NCBI RefSeq assembly: GCF_033193315.1
Contig: NZ_CP136187.1
Span: 2,321,501-2,385,500, forward strand
Reading direction: 5' to 3'
Length of the DNA: 64,000 nt
DNA from: Agathobaculum sp. NTUH-O15-33
GTDB taxonomy: Bacteria; Bacillota; Clostridia; Oscillospirales; Butyricicoccaceae
Shown here: in pieces, positions 42,113 through 50,698 of the stretch
Position numbering within the stretch: the first letter of the stretch is position 1
How the letters are laid out: each line of letters begins with the position of its first letter
Position numbers and translations under genes: made by a program
Notes under the pieces: generated by a model
Told to the model about the DNA's origin: nothing
What the model saw: only the letters and a program-made list of their open reading frames with translations
Databases searched by the model: none

Positions 42113-42786
42113 ACTGATACCGCCTTTCCTTCCGCTGCCGCGCGGATGCGCGGCACGATCCGATCATAGGGCGCTTGCTGCTCCAAAAGCACGCGGTTGC
42201 CGCAGATGAATCCGCGTACCCCCTGCTTTGCGAGCCGGGGGATCACCGCGGGCGTAACGCCGCCGTCTATCATCACGGTATAGCCCCACCGCGCCTGACC
42301 GGCGGCAAACCGCTTGATCTTCGGCTCGACAAAGTCCAGATAGCTTTGTCCGGCAAAGCCGGGATTCACCGTCATCAGCAGCACATAGTCGCAAAGCGGC
42401 AGCAGCTCCTCCACCTGTGCAAAGGAGGTCCCCGGATTCACCGCCAGACCGCTCTTGCAGCCCAGCGCGCGGATCGCCGCAAGGGTCGCCGCAGGGTGGC
42501 GGTCCGCCTCCGCGTGAACATACAGGATGTCGGCCCCGTGCTCCGCCGCCAGACCGATGTAGCGCGCCGGGTCGTTCACCATCATATGCACATCGATCGG
42601 CCGCTTCGTATGGCGGCGTATCGCGTCCAGATCCTGCATGCTCATTCCAAGGTTGCCGACAAAGCCGCCGTCCATCAGGTCAACATGAAACAGATCGACC
42701 CCCGCGCGGTCCAGCGCTTCCACCTCTTCCGCGATGCGGTCCACCGGCAGGTAAAAGGCGGATACCGAAAGAACAAGAGATTGCAT
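42109..42786 (-). CDS. Ribulose-phosphate 3-epimerase family protein
   Basis: A 225-residue TIM-barrel epimerase. Family marks are VDLFHVDLMDGGFVGN, PIDVHMMVNDPARYI, LAVNPGTSFAQVEELLP, VLLMTVNPGFAGQSYLD and MIDGGVTPAVIPRLAKQG. These include the metal-binding His and Asp and the phosphate-binding glycines. It is in a catabolic operon, not next to the housekeeping gene set (rsgA, prkC) where rpe usually lies in Firmicutes, and its N-terminus is atypical. It is therefore likely a paralogue for another ketose phosphate (as AlsE is for allulose 6-phosphate). GGAGG precedes the ATG. The DctM gene is upstream, 99 bases away, with a hairpin in the gap. Confidence 0.88.
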   Translation of the reverse strand: MQSLVLSVSAFYLPVDRIAEEVEALDRAGVDLFHVDLMDGGFVGNLGMSMQDLDAIRRHTKRPIDVHMMVNDPARYIGLAAEHGADILYVHAEADRHPAATLAAIRALGCKSGLAVNPGTSFAQVEELLPLCDYVLLMTVNPGFAGQSYLDFVEPKIKRFAAGQARWGYTVMIDGGVTPAVIPRLAKQGVRGFICGNRVLLEQQAPYDRIVPRIRAAAEGKAVSV

Positions 42787-42823
42787 GCTTCGCCTCCCTT
42801 TTCTGTTTTGCTCGGATGAATCA

Positions 42824-42856
42824 TTTTGCCCACCGGCGTGCTGCCGGCGGGCAAAA
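42824..42856 (-). terminator. Intercistronic hairpin between dctM and the epimerase gene
   Basis: Stem TTTGCCC..CCGGC pairing with GCCGGC..GGGCAAA around a short loop. On the minus strand it is not followed by a real T-run, so it is more likely an mRNA-stabilising or partial-termination hairpin than a full terminator. Confidence 0.5.
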
Positions 42857-42885
42857 GAAATGTGTACGTTGTTGGTTTACCTTCC

Positions 42886-44181
42886 TTATCCCGCCAGCAG
42901 ATTGGGCAAAAAGGTGACGATTTGCGGGATATACGTGATCAGCAGCAGGCAGATGATCAGCTGCGCGATATAGGGCAGCGCTTCCCTTGTATAGTCCTCT
43001 ATTCGCGTGCCGGTGATCGAGGTGGAAACGAACATCATCGCCCCGAACGGCGGCGTCATGCCGGCGATGGTCAGGTTGACCGCCAGCACGATACCGAAAT
43101 GGATCAGATCGATGCCAAGCGCCTGCGCCGCAGGCACCAAAAGCGGCGCGAGTAAGATCATCGCCGCGCCGCCGTCGAAGAACATGCCGACGATGAGCAG
43201 CAGGATGTTGACGACGATGAGGAACACATACGGGTTGGAAATGCCGCTGATGATCGCTTCGGAAATCATATTCGGCAAACGCTCCCAAGTCAAGTAGATC
43301 GAAAACGCCTGCGCGCCCGCCAGAATGAACATAACGCCGGCCGTGTTCACGACCGATTCCTTGATGATCTTCGGAATGTCGGACGGCTTGAGCTCCTTAT
43401 AAACGAACATGCCGATGATAATGGCATACAGTACGCAAATCGCGCCCGCCTCCGTCGGCGTGAAAATGCCGAAGCGCAGGCCGAGAACGAGGCCGAACGG
43501 CACGAACAGTGCCGGCAGCGCATCGATAAACGCGCGGCCGAACTCGCCGCCGGAAGCCGCCTTTTCGCGCGAGGGCTTGTAGTTTCTCTTTTTGGAGATC
43601 CACCAGGTGAGCACCATCATGGTAACCGTAATGACGATGCCGGGGATATAGCCCGCGTAGAACATTTTAGCGACCGATACGTTGGACGCGGTTGCGTATA
43701 GGATCAGGATAATGCCGGGCGGGATGATCGGCGTGATGCACGAGGACGCCGCGGTGACCGCGCAGGAAAACGCACGGTTATAACCCAGCTTCTCCATCTG
43801 CGGCACCAGCATTTTGCTTTGCAGCGCGGCGTCCGCGTTCGCGGAGCCGGACAGGCCGCCCATCAGCGCGGAGAGCAGCACATTGACCTGCGCCATGCCG
43901 CCCCGCATTTGGCCGACGATCATTTCCGCCAGCCCCATCAGACGCTTTGTAATGCCCGAATAGCCGAACACCACGCCCGCGCAGGTAAAGAACGGGATCG
44001 CCAGATAAGTGAACGATGAATTGGACGAGATCATTTTTTGTATCATGCTGCACGGGTCCATCGTCCCCGGGGCGAGCAGAAAATAGCTGGCAGCCGCAAT
44101 GATCATAGAATAAGCGACCGGCACCTTGAGAAAGAACAGAACGAATAAAATGATGATCGGCACTACAGACCAGAATGACAC
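42886..44181 (-). CDS. dctM: TRAP transporter large permease (DctM)
   Basis: A 431-residue membrane protein with about 12 hydrophobic segments, the ion-coupled transport subunit of a tripartite ATP-independent periplasmic-type transporter. Typical stretches are AIPFFTCAGVVFGYSGITKR, LSALMGGLSGSANADAALQS, TAASSCITPIIPPGIILILY and LAVNLTIAGMTPPFGAMMFV. The start is a GTG at 44179-44181 (AAGGGGG upstream), 16 bases after the DctQ stop; an upstream in-frame start lies inside dctQ. It forms a complete TRAP set with the next two genes. Confidence 0.93.
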   Translation of the reverse strand: MSFWSVVPIIILFVLFFLKVPVAYSMIIAAASYFLLAPGTMDPCSMIQKMISSNSSFTYLAIPFFTCAGVVFGYSGITKRLMGLAEMIVGQMRGGMAQVNVLLSALMGGLSGSANADAALQSKMLVPQMEKLGYNRAFSCAVTAASSCITPIIPPGIILILYATASNVSVAKMFYAGYIPGIVITVTMMVLTWWISKKRNYKPSREKAASGGEFGRAFIDALPALFVPFGLVLGLRFGIFTPTEAGAICVLYAIIIGMFVYKELKPSDIPKIIKESVVNTAGVMFILAGAQAFSIYLTWERLPNMISEAIISGISNPYVFLIVVNILLLIVGMFFDGGAAMILLAPLLVPAAQALGIDLIHFGIVLAVNLTIAGMTPPFGAMMFVSTSITGTRIEDYTREALPYIAQLIICLLLITYIPQIVTFLPNLLAG

Positions 44182-44197
44182 AGCGTTTCCCCCTTTC

Positions 44198-44695
44198 TCA
44201 GGTACGTTCCTCAAGGGCGGCTTCTTCGATCTTTTCGCCCTTTAGGCACTTTATCATGTTATAGAATGAATAGCCGCCCAAGATCAGGGCCGCCGCCGGC
44301 ACGCTCAGATCGACCCAGAAATACGGGATGCGCAGGATCGGGGTCGAACGCACCAGCCCTTGGATCGAAAGCTCGATTCCCCAAACGATCAGGCCGATAT
44401 TGGCCACGCCGACCAGCGCGAAGGTAAAGACCTGCACCACGCGCTGCGCCCCATCCGGCAGGCGGCTGACCAGCGCGTCAATGGAGATTAGCCCTTGATT
44501 GCGGTATACGATGCAGATGCCGAAAAACACCGCCCAGTTAAAGCTGAGATAGGCGATCTCCTCCGCCCAAGCGAACGATTTGGAAAACAGAAAACGCGCC
44601 AGTACGTTGACTGTTATGACGCCGACCATGACGACAAAGCCGGTTCCCGCCACGATCGTTTCCAGACGGTATAGGATATCTCCGAATTTTTTCAT
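44198..44695 (-). CDS. dctQ: TRAP transporter small permease (DctQ)
   Basis: A 165-residue membrane protein with four helices and the family pattern NVLARFLFSKSFAWAEEIAY with the conserved WxEE-like segment in the first half. It pairs with DctM. GGAGG lies eight bases before the ATG at 44695. The binding protein gene is 36 bases upstream. Confidence 0.92.
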   Translation of the reverse strand: MKKFGDILYRLETIVAGTGFVVMVGVITVNVLARFLFSKSFAWAEEIAYLSFNWAVFFGICIVYRNQGLISIDALVSRLPDGAQRVVQVFTFALVGVANIGLIVWGIELSIQGLVRSTPILRIPYFWVDLSVPAAALILGGYSFYNMIKCLKGEKIEEAALEERT

Positions 44696-44731
44696 ATGTG
44701 GTTCCTCCATCCGGTCCGGCAGTGCGATCGC

Positions 44732-45748
44732 TTACGCGATCGCCTGCTGGATGCGCTCATAAAGACCATCCGACCACTCCGGGAACTGTTTCGGCGTGTC
44801 CTGCGCGGCTTCGATAAACGCGGCCTTGTCGATCTCGATGATCTGCACGCCCTCGTCCACCAGCTTTTGCTCATATTCCTTTTCCACGCTCTGCACCCGC
44901 TCGACCGCCTTATCGGCAAAATCGGAAGCGCAGTCGTCGATCGCCTTTTTCGCCTCGTCCGATAGCGACTGGTACACCTCTTCGCTCATCACGATCGCGG
45001 TGGAGGCGATCAGATGCTCGGTGCGCACCAAATACTTGCAGGGCTCGTACAGGCGCGCGGAATACAGAAGGCCCATCGGAGACTCCGCGCCGTCCGCCAC
45101 GCCCTGCGACAGCGCTTGATAGGTTTCGCTCCACGCGGTGTTGGTCGCGTTGCCGCCGAGCACGCGCACGACTTCGTTCCACATCGGCGTGGCCGCGCAG
45201 CGGATCTTCAGCTTGCCGATATCCTCGCGCGAATGCACCTCTTTATTGCAGATCAGGTTGCGCGCGCCAAAGTAATGCAGGTCAATCAGATGCAGGCCCT
45301 TATCCGCCAGCGCCCGGCTCCATTCCTCGCCAACCTCGCTTTTCCAAAGCGTTTTGATCTGTTCGGGAGTCTGAATCAGGTAAGGCGCCATACCGGCCGC
45401 CAGATCGGGCACGTAATTTGCCAGATAGGAAAGGTCGCAGTCCACCACGACCGGCTGGCCCATGGCCGCCATTTCGAGTACGTCGGCGGTCGCGCCTAGC
45501 GCTTCGGAGGGATACAGCTCGTAGTTCACTTCCTCGCCGGAGGCCTCGCGGATATCGGAAAAGTACTCGTCGTACCACTGGTACTCGGGATCGGTGCTGG
45601 CCTTGACGAAGTTGAACTTCAGCGTGACCTTGTTTCCGCCCGCCTCGCCGCTTTGCCCGCCGGCTGTTTTCGCGTCGCCGTTTCCGCAGGCCGCCAGTGA
45701 TACGCACAGGCTCGCCGCTGTCAATGCTGCTAACAATCGCTTTTTCAT
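44732..45748 (-). CDS. dctP: TRAP transporter substrate-binding lipoprotein (DctP)
   Basis: A 338-residue extracellular binding protein. A lipobox SLAAC places the lipid-anchored cysteine at residue 21, followed by a Gly/Gln/Ala-rich linker. The DctP fold is recognisable from YPSEALGATADVLEMAAMGQ and NKEVHSREDIGKLKIRCAAT. The arginine in LKIR usually binds the carboxylate of the substrate, which favours a sugar acid or other organic acid. It is first in the TRAP set and is 78 bases after the enoyl-CoA hydratase-like gene. The exact ligand is unknown. Confidence 0.92.
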   Translation of the reverse strand: MKKRLLAALTAASLCVSLAACGNGDAKTAGGQSGEAGGNKVTLKFNFVKASTDPEYQWYDEYFSDIREASGEEVNYELYPSEALGATADVLEMAAMGQPVVVDCDLSYLANYVPDLAAGMAPYLIQTPEQIKTLWKSEVGEEWSRALADKGLHLIDLHYFGARNLICNKEVHSREDIGKLKIRCAATPMWNEVVRVLGGNATNTAWSETYQALSQGVADGAESPMGLLYSARLYEPCKYLVRTEHLIASTAIVMSEEVYQSLSDEAKKAIDDCASDFADKAVERVQSVEKEYEQKLVDEGVQIIEIDKAAFIEAAQDTPKQFPEWSDGLYERIQQAIA

Positions 45749-45826
45749 TGTGAAAACCCCTTTTCATTACACGTTTTAGTTTGTCTTTTTTCTTTATTCA
45801 TGATGCCAAACGGCAACCATAAACAT

Positions 45827-46627
45827 TTATTCGCCCCGGTAGTTCGGTTCGCGCTTTTCCAGAAAGGCCGTTACGCCCTCCGCGAAATCCTGATGCCGCG
45901 CCATATACCGGGTGTAGGTGACCTCCAGATCGTTTTTTCGCTTCATCTGAAAATCCTCCTGTGCGTTCAGGCACGCTTTCAGGTACCGAAGCACCAGCGG
46001 GCCGCGTTTCACCAGCTCCCGCGCCTTGGCCATGGCCGCGGGCATCAGCTCGTCCAGCGTATCGACGACCTGCGTCACGCCGCCGTACCGTTGCAGCTCC
46101 TCCGCCGTCAAAAAGGTGCCGCAGTAGCACATATCGCGCTGGATCATCGGCGGCAGGATGCGCCCCAGATGGCCCGAGCCGCCGACAACGGATAGCTTGG
46201 CCTCCGGCGCGCCGAACACGGTGTCCTTCACCGCGATGGTGATATCGGCCCCCGCCGGGTAACACAGGCCGCCGCCCAGACAGTGCCCGTGCACCGCGCA
46301 GATGAGCGGCACGCGCAGCTCGTACAGCGCCAGCGCCCCATCGTAATACTTTTCCTGTACGTTGGTCACGTCCCGGTCGTCGATGCTCTTCTTAAATCGT
46401 TTGATGTCAACGCCCACGCAAAAGGTTTTGATATCCGAATGCAGGATGCATACCCAAATATCATCCTCCCGATCAATGTAATCGCACAGCAGCAGAATCT
46501 CCTCCTGCACCGTGCCGCTCGCCGCGTTAACGGGCGGGTTGTGCAGCGTCATGACCGCAATGTGGTCCTCCACGGTCAAAAACACCTGTTCCAGCTTGTG
46601 CGCGCCCACGTGTTCCACTGTTTTCAT
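45827..46627 (-). CDS. Enoyl-CoA hydratase/isomerase family protein
   Basis: A 266-residue crotonase-fold enzyme acting on a CoA thioester. The N-terminal region has IAVMTLHNPPVNAASGTVQE. The oxyanion-hole segments DIKTFCVGVDIKRFKKS and VHGHCLGGGLCYPAGADITI are present. In the active-site helix, the usual hydratase Glu pair is only partly recognisable (FGAPEAKLSVVGGSGHLGRI), so hydratase, isomerase or another crotonase activity are all possible. The true start is 46627, where it overlaps the CoA-transferase stop (ATGA) and has GGAGG; the open frame upstream is a shadow. CoA activation by the neighbour would supply its substrate. Confidence 0.88.
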   Translation of the reverse strand: MKTVEHVGAHKLEQVFLTVEDHIAVMTLHNPPVNAASGTVQEEILLLCDYIDREDDIWVCILHSDIKTFCVGVDIKRFKKSIDDRDVTNVQEKYYDGALALYELRVPLICAVHGHCLGGGLCYPAGADITIAVKDTVFGAPEAKLSVVGGSGHLGRILPPMIQRDMCYCGTFLTAEELQRYGGVTQVVDTLDELMPAAMAKARELVKRGPLVLRYLKACLNAQEDFQMKRKNDLEVTYTRYMARHQDFAEGVTAFLEKREPNYRGE

Positions 46628-47937
46628 GTCCCTGCCTCCTCGTTTCCATAGCGTTCGCGGTAAGCCTGCCGGAGCTCGTCCCGGAAATCCGGGTGCGCGA
46701 TAGAGATGAGCAGCCGCGCGCGTTCGCGCAGACTTTTGCCGCGCAGATCGACCGCGCCGTACTCCGTTACGATATAATGTACGTCGGTGCGGGTGGTCGT
46801 CACCGTGGTGCCCGGGGCAAATACCGGCACGATACGAGAAACGGTACCGTGCTTTGCCGTGGACGGCATGGCAAGAATCGCCTTGCCATTCGGACACATG
46901 GACGCGCCCCGCACATAATCGAGCTGCCCGCCGATGCCGGAAAACTGCTTTGCCCCCATGGATTCGGAATTGACCTGCCCGTTAAAATCGACCTGTAAGC
47001 AGGAGTTGATCGCCACCATTTTGTTTTGCTGCGCGATTACGACCGGGTCGTTGACATAATCGACCGGCAGCATCAACACATCGGGGTTCTGGTCGACAAA
47101 TTCATAAAGCTTTTTGCTGCCCATCAAAAAGGCGGCCACCATTTTGCCCTTGTTCAGCGTTTTCGCCGCGCCGGTGATCACGCCCTTTCGGTATAGATCG
47201 ACCACGCCGTCGGAAAACATTTCGGAATGGATGCCCAGATCCTTTTTATCGCCAAGAGATTTCAGCACCGCGTCCGGGATAGAGCCTATGCCGAGCTGCA
47301 AGGTCGAGCCGTCCTCGATCAGCGCCGCGCAGTTGCGGCCGATCGCCTCCTCCACCGCGCCGATGCTGCCGCCGCCCAGCTCGGGCAGTGGGCTGGACGC
47401 TTCCACCGCATAGGTAAGACGCGAAACGTGAATAAAAGAATCACCCATGGTGCGCGGCATTTGGTCGTTGATCTGCGCGATCACGATCTTTGCCGCCAGC
47501 GCCGCCGGCTTGGTGCCGCCCACCGAAACGCCGAACGAGCAAAAGCCGTGCTTGTCGGGCGGGGTCAGGGATACCAGCGCCACATCGACCGGCATGGTGC
47601 CGTCCGTGAAAAACCGGGGCGACTGATAGAAGAAAAACGGGGTGTAATCCGCCCGCCCTTCCTGCACGGCGGCCCTTGTGGACGGACCGACGAACAGCGC
47701 GTTGTGGCGGATGTGCCCCGCCATTTTGGGCAGCGTATACTCGCCCTTGCCCATCGGCACCCAATGAACGATCTCCACATTTTTATACTGCTCATAGTTT
47801 TGCACCATCGCGTCCACCAAGACCGGCGGCTCGTTCGCGGCGTGCCCGAAAAACACGCGCGCGCCGTCCGGTATATGCTTCACCGCCTCCGCAGCCGTGG
47901 TCAGCTTGGCGCGGTAGATCTCTTTCCAATCCTGCAT
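46624..47937 (-). CDS. Acetyl-CoA:carboxylate CoA-transferase (4-hydroxybutyrate type)
   Basis: A 437-residue family I CoA-transferase of the AbfT/Cat2 (4-hydroxybutyrate CoA-transferase) type. Characteristic parts are VFFGHAANEPPVLVDAMVQN, TPPDKHGFCSFGVSVGGTKP, LQLGIGSIPDAVLKSL and the active-site glutamate in LGIHSEMFSDGVVDLY; the C-terminal TEYGAVDLRGKSLRERARL is also conserved. It transfers CoA from acetyl-CoA to a small carboxylate. It is coupled by ATGA overlap to the hydratase-like gene. The presence of a 4-hydroxybutyrate dehydrogenase-like gene at 50699 makes 4-hydroxybutyrate or an analogue a natural candidate substrate. Confidence 0.9.
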   Translation of the reverse strand: MQDWKEIYRAKLTTAAEAVKHIPDGARVFFGHAANEPPVLVDAMVQNYEQYKNVEIVHWVPMGKGEYTLPKMAGHIRHNALFVGPSTRAAVQEGRADYTPFFFYQSPRFFTDGTMPVDVALVSLTPPDKHGFCSFGVSVGGTKPAALAAKIVIAQINDQMPRTMGDSFIHVSRLTYAVEASSPLPELGGGSIGAVEEAIGRNCAALIEDGSTLQLGIGSIPDAVLKSLGDKKDLGIHSEMFSDGVVDLYRKGVITGAAKTLNKGKMVAAFLMGSKKLYEFVDQNPDVLMLPVDYVNDPVVIAQQNKMVAINSCLQVDFNGQVNSESMGAKQFSGIGGQLDYVRGASMCPNGKAILAMPSTAKHGTVSRIVPVFAPGTTVTTTRTDVHYIVTEYGAVDLRGKSLRERARLLISIAHPDFRDELRQAYRERYGNEEAGT

Positions 47938-47964
47938 GTTGTGTTCAGCCCCTTTTATGCGTTG

Positions 47965-48999
47965 TTACGAAAAATCAATGAGTACTTTCAGCATGGATTT
48001 ATCCCGCCGCGCCGCCTCAAACGCTTCCACGGCCTTTTCCTTCGGGTAAACAGCGGAAACCACCCGGCGTAAATGCTTATCGAGCAGACCGTCGTCGATG
48101 ATCTTGGCCGCGGCTTCCATTGAGCGCGCGGTCGAATTGCGCACGCCCAAATAATTCGCTTCATTAAAAATGATCGCGTTTACATCAAAGCCGCTTTCAA
48201 ACGAACCGCTGCCCGGCATGCCGACCTGCACCATCGTCGCGCCCTGCCGCAGCATTTTCAGACAGGTATCGAAGCCGTTTTGAAAGCCGGTCACTTCAAA
48301 AACACGGTCAAATTTCCTGCCGCCCGTAACGGCGGTGCACTGCGCTTCAAAATCCGCGGCCGCAATATCTGCCACGTCAAAACCCAGCTCGCGCGCGATG
48401 CGGATGCGATCGGCGTTGATCTCGGCCAGCACCACGTGGGCAGCGCCGTTCAGCCGCGCCACCATACCGATCAGCACGCCGATGGTGCCCGCCCCGGCGA
48501 TAAACACATCCTCGCCCGCCTGCAAGCCCGACCGCCGCACATCGTGCACCGCGATCGTCAGCGGCTCGACCAGCGCCGCGAGCTTCATATCGACCTCCGC
48601 CCGGAAGGGAACGATCCGGTCGGCGCGGCATTTCACATATTCGCTGTAAAAACCGTCGCAGCCCGCTCCCATGATCTCAATCCGCTTGCACAGGTTCTCA
48701 CGCCCCGACCGGCACATCTCGCACGATCCACAGCCCTTGACCGCGTGGATCGCGACCTTATCGCCCGGTTTCAGATCGCGTCTTCGCACGCTGTCGATCG
48801 ATACGATCTCGCCGCATACCTCGTGCCCCATGACAAAGGGCGGGCGCGCCGTCGGATGCTGGCCGGACATGATGTGCATATCCGAACCGCATATCCCCGC
48901 GTACCGGACGCGGACAACCGCTTCCTCTTCCTCCGGTTCCGGAATAGGCGCTTCCACCAGTTCCAGCTTGTTGATATCTGTTAAAACCAATTTCTTCAT
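47965..48999 (-). CDS. Zinc-dependent MDR-family dehydrogenase
   Basis: A 344-residue dehydrogenase of the threonine/sorbitol type. The catalytic zinc residues lie in YAGICGSDMHI and VMGHEVCGEI, and structural zinc Cys in CGSCEMCRSGRENLC. The NAD fold is VFIAGAGTIGVLIGMVA with LAEINADR after the second strand. Substrate unknown. It is the first gene of the minus-strand catabolic operon, facing the lacI gene end, and has two operator-like sites upstream (49067-49081, 49152-49166). Confidence 0.9.
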   Translation of the reverse strand: MKKLVLTDINKLELVEAPIPEPEEEEAVVRVRYAGICGSDMHIMSGQHPTARPPFVMGHEVCGEIVSIDSVRRRDLKPGDKVAIHAVKGCGSCEMCRSGRENLCKRIEIMGAGCDGFYSEYVKCRADRIVPFRAEVDMKLAALVEPLTIAVHDVRRSGLQAGEDVFIAGAGTIGVLIGMVARLNGAAHVVLAEINADRIRIARELGFDVADIAAADFEAQCTAVTGGRKFDRVFEVTGFQNGFDTCLKMLRQGATMVQVGMPGSGSFESGFDVNAIIFNEANYLGVRNSTARSMEAAAKIIDDGLLDKHLRRVVSAVYPKEKAVEAFEAARRDKSMLKVLIDFS

Positions 49000-49066
49000 T
49001 GCTCTATTTGCCTCGTTTCCGGTGCCGCTGCACCATATTCAAAGAAATGCTGTAAGAAACCGTTCT

Positions 49067-49081
49067 CGGTACCGCTCCCGC
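49067..49081 (+). promoter_or_regulatory. Operator-like site 1 (LacI regulon)
   Basis: CGGTACCGCTCCCGC, identical over 15 bases to site 5 at 50617. It lies in the leader of the minus-strand catabolic operon; a degenerate copy (AAACCGTTCTCGG) adjoins at 49057. Confidence 0.55.
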
Positions 49082-49151
49082 AGAGGTTTCAGAAATATCC
49101 CCTGTAAAGTGTAATCATAGGGGGATTACCATATATAGCCGGTACCGTGAC

Positions 49152-49166
49152 CGGCACCGTTCCCGC
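49152..49166 (+). promoter_or_regulatory. Operator-like site 2 (LacI regulon)
   Basis: CGGCACCGTTCCCGC, the same motif with two changes, 36 bases from the lacI stop codon and upstream of the dehydrogenase operon. Confidence 0.5.
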
Positions 49167-49202
49167 GATCGAATAAAGAACCGTCCGCCCACGAATGTTC
49201 GC

Positions 49203-50222
49203 TCATGAGCGGACTTTGCTTGTACTCTCCCTGACGCACAGCGTCGGCGCGATATCAATCGAATGCGCGCGCTGCGTGTTCGGCTCCTCCAACAGGTCGA
49301 GCAGCAGATCAACGCATAGCTGCCCTTTTTCTTCGATATGCTGATCCACCGTTGTCAGCGCCGGGCTGATCTGTGCGGCGATCGGGATATTATCGAAGCT
49401 GACGATGGAGATATCATCCGGCACGCGCATGCCGCTGTCGCGCACCGCGCTTTCCACGCCAATCGCCATATAGTCGGAAGCGACGAAAAGCGCGGTGATG
49501 TCCGGATGGTCGGATAAGATCTCTTTTGTGGCGGCATAGCCCGATTCGATCGAGTTGCCGCCCTCGCGGATCATTCCTTCCGTAACCGGAAGGTTTTCGG
49601 CGCGCATCGCGTCCAGATAGGCGCGGCAGCGTTCCCCGCTGGAGGGCAGGAAGTGCGGGCCGTTGATATAAGCAATCCGCCGGTGGCCCAGCCCCAATAA
49701 ATGCTCCATCGCGAGCATCGCGCCTTTATAGTTGTCGGTACAGACCTGATAGGCGTTTGATAAGAACTGACACTTGCCTACCGTCACAAACGGGATATTG
49801 CTTTCCAGAAAAGTCGTCATCGCGCTTTTATGCTCGGGCAGCGGGCTGACCATGATCAGACCGTCCACCCGGCGCTGCTTGACCGCGTTAATGGCTTCCT
49901 TCATATCCTTGCAGCACAGCAGCAGCACATAATAGCCGCGCTTTTGCGCCGCTTTCAGCATGGTTCGCTGAATTTCGGAATAATACTGGTTTTTGAAAAT
50001 ATAGTCGATATCGTGCGGGATGACCACGCCGATGCAGTTGCAGCGCTTTTGCGACATGCTGATCGCGTACACGCTGGGTTGGAAGCCGTACTTTTCCACG
50101 ATCTCCATCACCCGCTGCTTGGTTTCCGGCAGTACATCCGGCTTGCTGTTGAGCACACGCGAAACGGTGGATTTGGAAACGCCGGCTTCCCGCGCAATTT
50201 CAGATATGGTGATATTGGCCAT
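49203..50222 (-). CDS. LacI-family transcriptional regulator
   Basis: A 339-residue repressor with an N-terminal LacI helix-turn-helix and hinge (ITISEIAREAGVSKSTVSRV then LNSKPDVLPETKQRVMEIVE), followed by a periplasmic-binding-protein-like effector domain (IGVVIPHDIDYIFKNQYYSE, RVDGLIMVSPL, ALFVASDYMAIGVESAV, VSFDNIPIAAQISPALTTVD). It lies between the two catabolic operons, with operator-like sites on both sides, so it probably represses both. It has its own strong promoter at 50267-50295. The effector is probably a sugar or sugar-like intermediate. Confidence 0.94.
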   Translation of the reverse strand: MANITISEIAREAGVSKSTVSRVLNSKPDVLPETKQRVMEIVEKYGFQPSVYAISMSQKRCNCIGVVIPHDIDYIFKNQYYSEIQRTMLKAAQKRGYYVLLLCCKDMKEAINAVKQRRVDGLIMVSPLPEHKSAMTTFLESNIPFVTVGKCQFLSNAYQVCTDNYKGAMLAMEHLLGLGHRRIAYINGPHFLPSSGERCRAYLDAMRAENLPVTEGMIREGGNSIESGYAATKEILSDHPDITALFVASDYMAIGVESAVRDSGMRVPDDISIVSFDNIPIAAQISPALTTVDQHIEEKGQLCVDLLLDLLEEPNTQRAHSIDIAPTLCVRESTSKVRS

Positions 50223-50266
50223 CGTTTCTCCCCTCCTCCGTCCGTTGTTCCGTCTGTCTGATTCAC

Positions 50267-50295
50267 ACTATACGTTCAACCGTCCGCTTTGTCAA
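50267..50295 (-). promoter_or_regulatory. Promoter of lacI
   Basis: On the minus strand, TTGACA (50290-50295), a 17-base spacer and TATAGT (50267-50272), about 45 bases before the lacI ATG. Near-consensus. Confidence 0.75.
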
Positions 50296-50381
50296 TACCC
50301 GAAAGGCGTATTTTTAACCCCTCCGCGGCAATTTTGTGAACAACCGCCATTCTGTGCAGATGATCTTTGTATAAATCTCAT

Positions 50382-50395
50382 AAAACCGTTCCCGC
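50382..50395 (+). promoter_or_regulatory. Operator-like site 3 (LacI regulon)
   Basis: AAAACCGTTCCCGC, matching the ACCGNTCCCGC motif of the other sites; upstream of the plus-strand promoter. Confidence 0.5.
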
Positions 50396-50456
50396 AGAGC
50401 ATTTCCCATCGTTTTATGTGGATTTACAATAGGACTTTGTGCAGGTTGCATTATCT

Positions 50457-50472
50457 CCCGGGAACGGTTTCG
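50457..50472 (-). promoter_or_regulatory. Operator-like site 4 (LacI regulon)
   Basis: On the minus strand CGAAACCGTTCCCGGG, inverted relative to the other sites and 40 bases upstream of the -35 box of the plus-strand promoter. Confidence 0.5.
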
Positions 50473-50511
50473 TGCAATCTTTTCAAACTTATTGAAATTT
50501 CGCAAAAGCGC

Positions 50512-50540
50512 TTGACTTCCGCTCCGCTCCGGTTTATAGT
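50512..50540 (+). promoter_or_regulatory. Promoter of the 4HbD-like/transketolase operon
   Basis: TTGACT (50512-50517), a 17-base spacer and TATAGT (50535-50540). It leaves a leader of about 155 bases containing operator-like site 5. Confidence 0.75.
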
Positions 50541-50616
50541 TGCCATAGAAACAGGAATGCGCAGGAGATCGGTCCGGCTGTGCCGAACCGTCCGCGCCTT
50601 TCTTTTTGCAACGTCG

Positions 50617-50631
50617 CGGTACCGCTCCCGC
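50617..50631 (+). promoter_or_regulatory. Operator-like site 5 (LacI regulon)
   Basis: CGGTACCGCTCCCGC, identical to site 1, in the leader downstream of the plus-strand promoter, a place where a bound repressor would block transcription. Confidence 0.55.
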
Positions 50632-50698
50632 GCAAGGCTTCAATCATAATATCGATAGGATCACTCGTGCTTCAAACGCTAAGGAGGCTGTCTAACAA

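Larger units (their letters stand above)
50223..50698. other. Control region between lacI and the dehydrogenase-transketolase operon
   Basis: Contains the lacI promoter (minus), the plus-strand promoter (50512-50540) and three operator-like sites (50382, 50457, 50617). No gene was recognised. Confidence 0.6.

Noticed and set aside
42109..42786. Housekeeping ribulose-phosphate 3-epimerase rpe
   Set aside because: It is within a catabolic operon and coupled to a dehydrogenase; the symbol rpe would overstate what is known.
46628..46897. N-terminal extension of the enoyl-CoA hydratase-like gene
   Set aside because: It overlaps the CoA-transferase coding end, has no family match, and the ATGA overlap with GGAGG marks the true start.
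47965..48999. L-threonine 3-dehydrogenase (tdh)
   Set aside because: Only general MDR features are visible and no kbl gene is adjacent, so a specific name is not justified.
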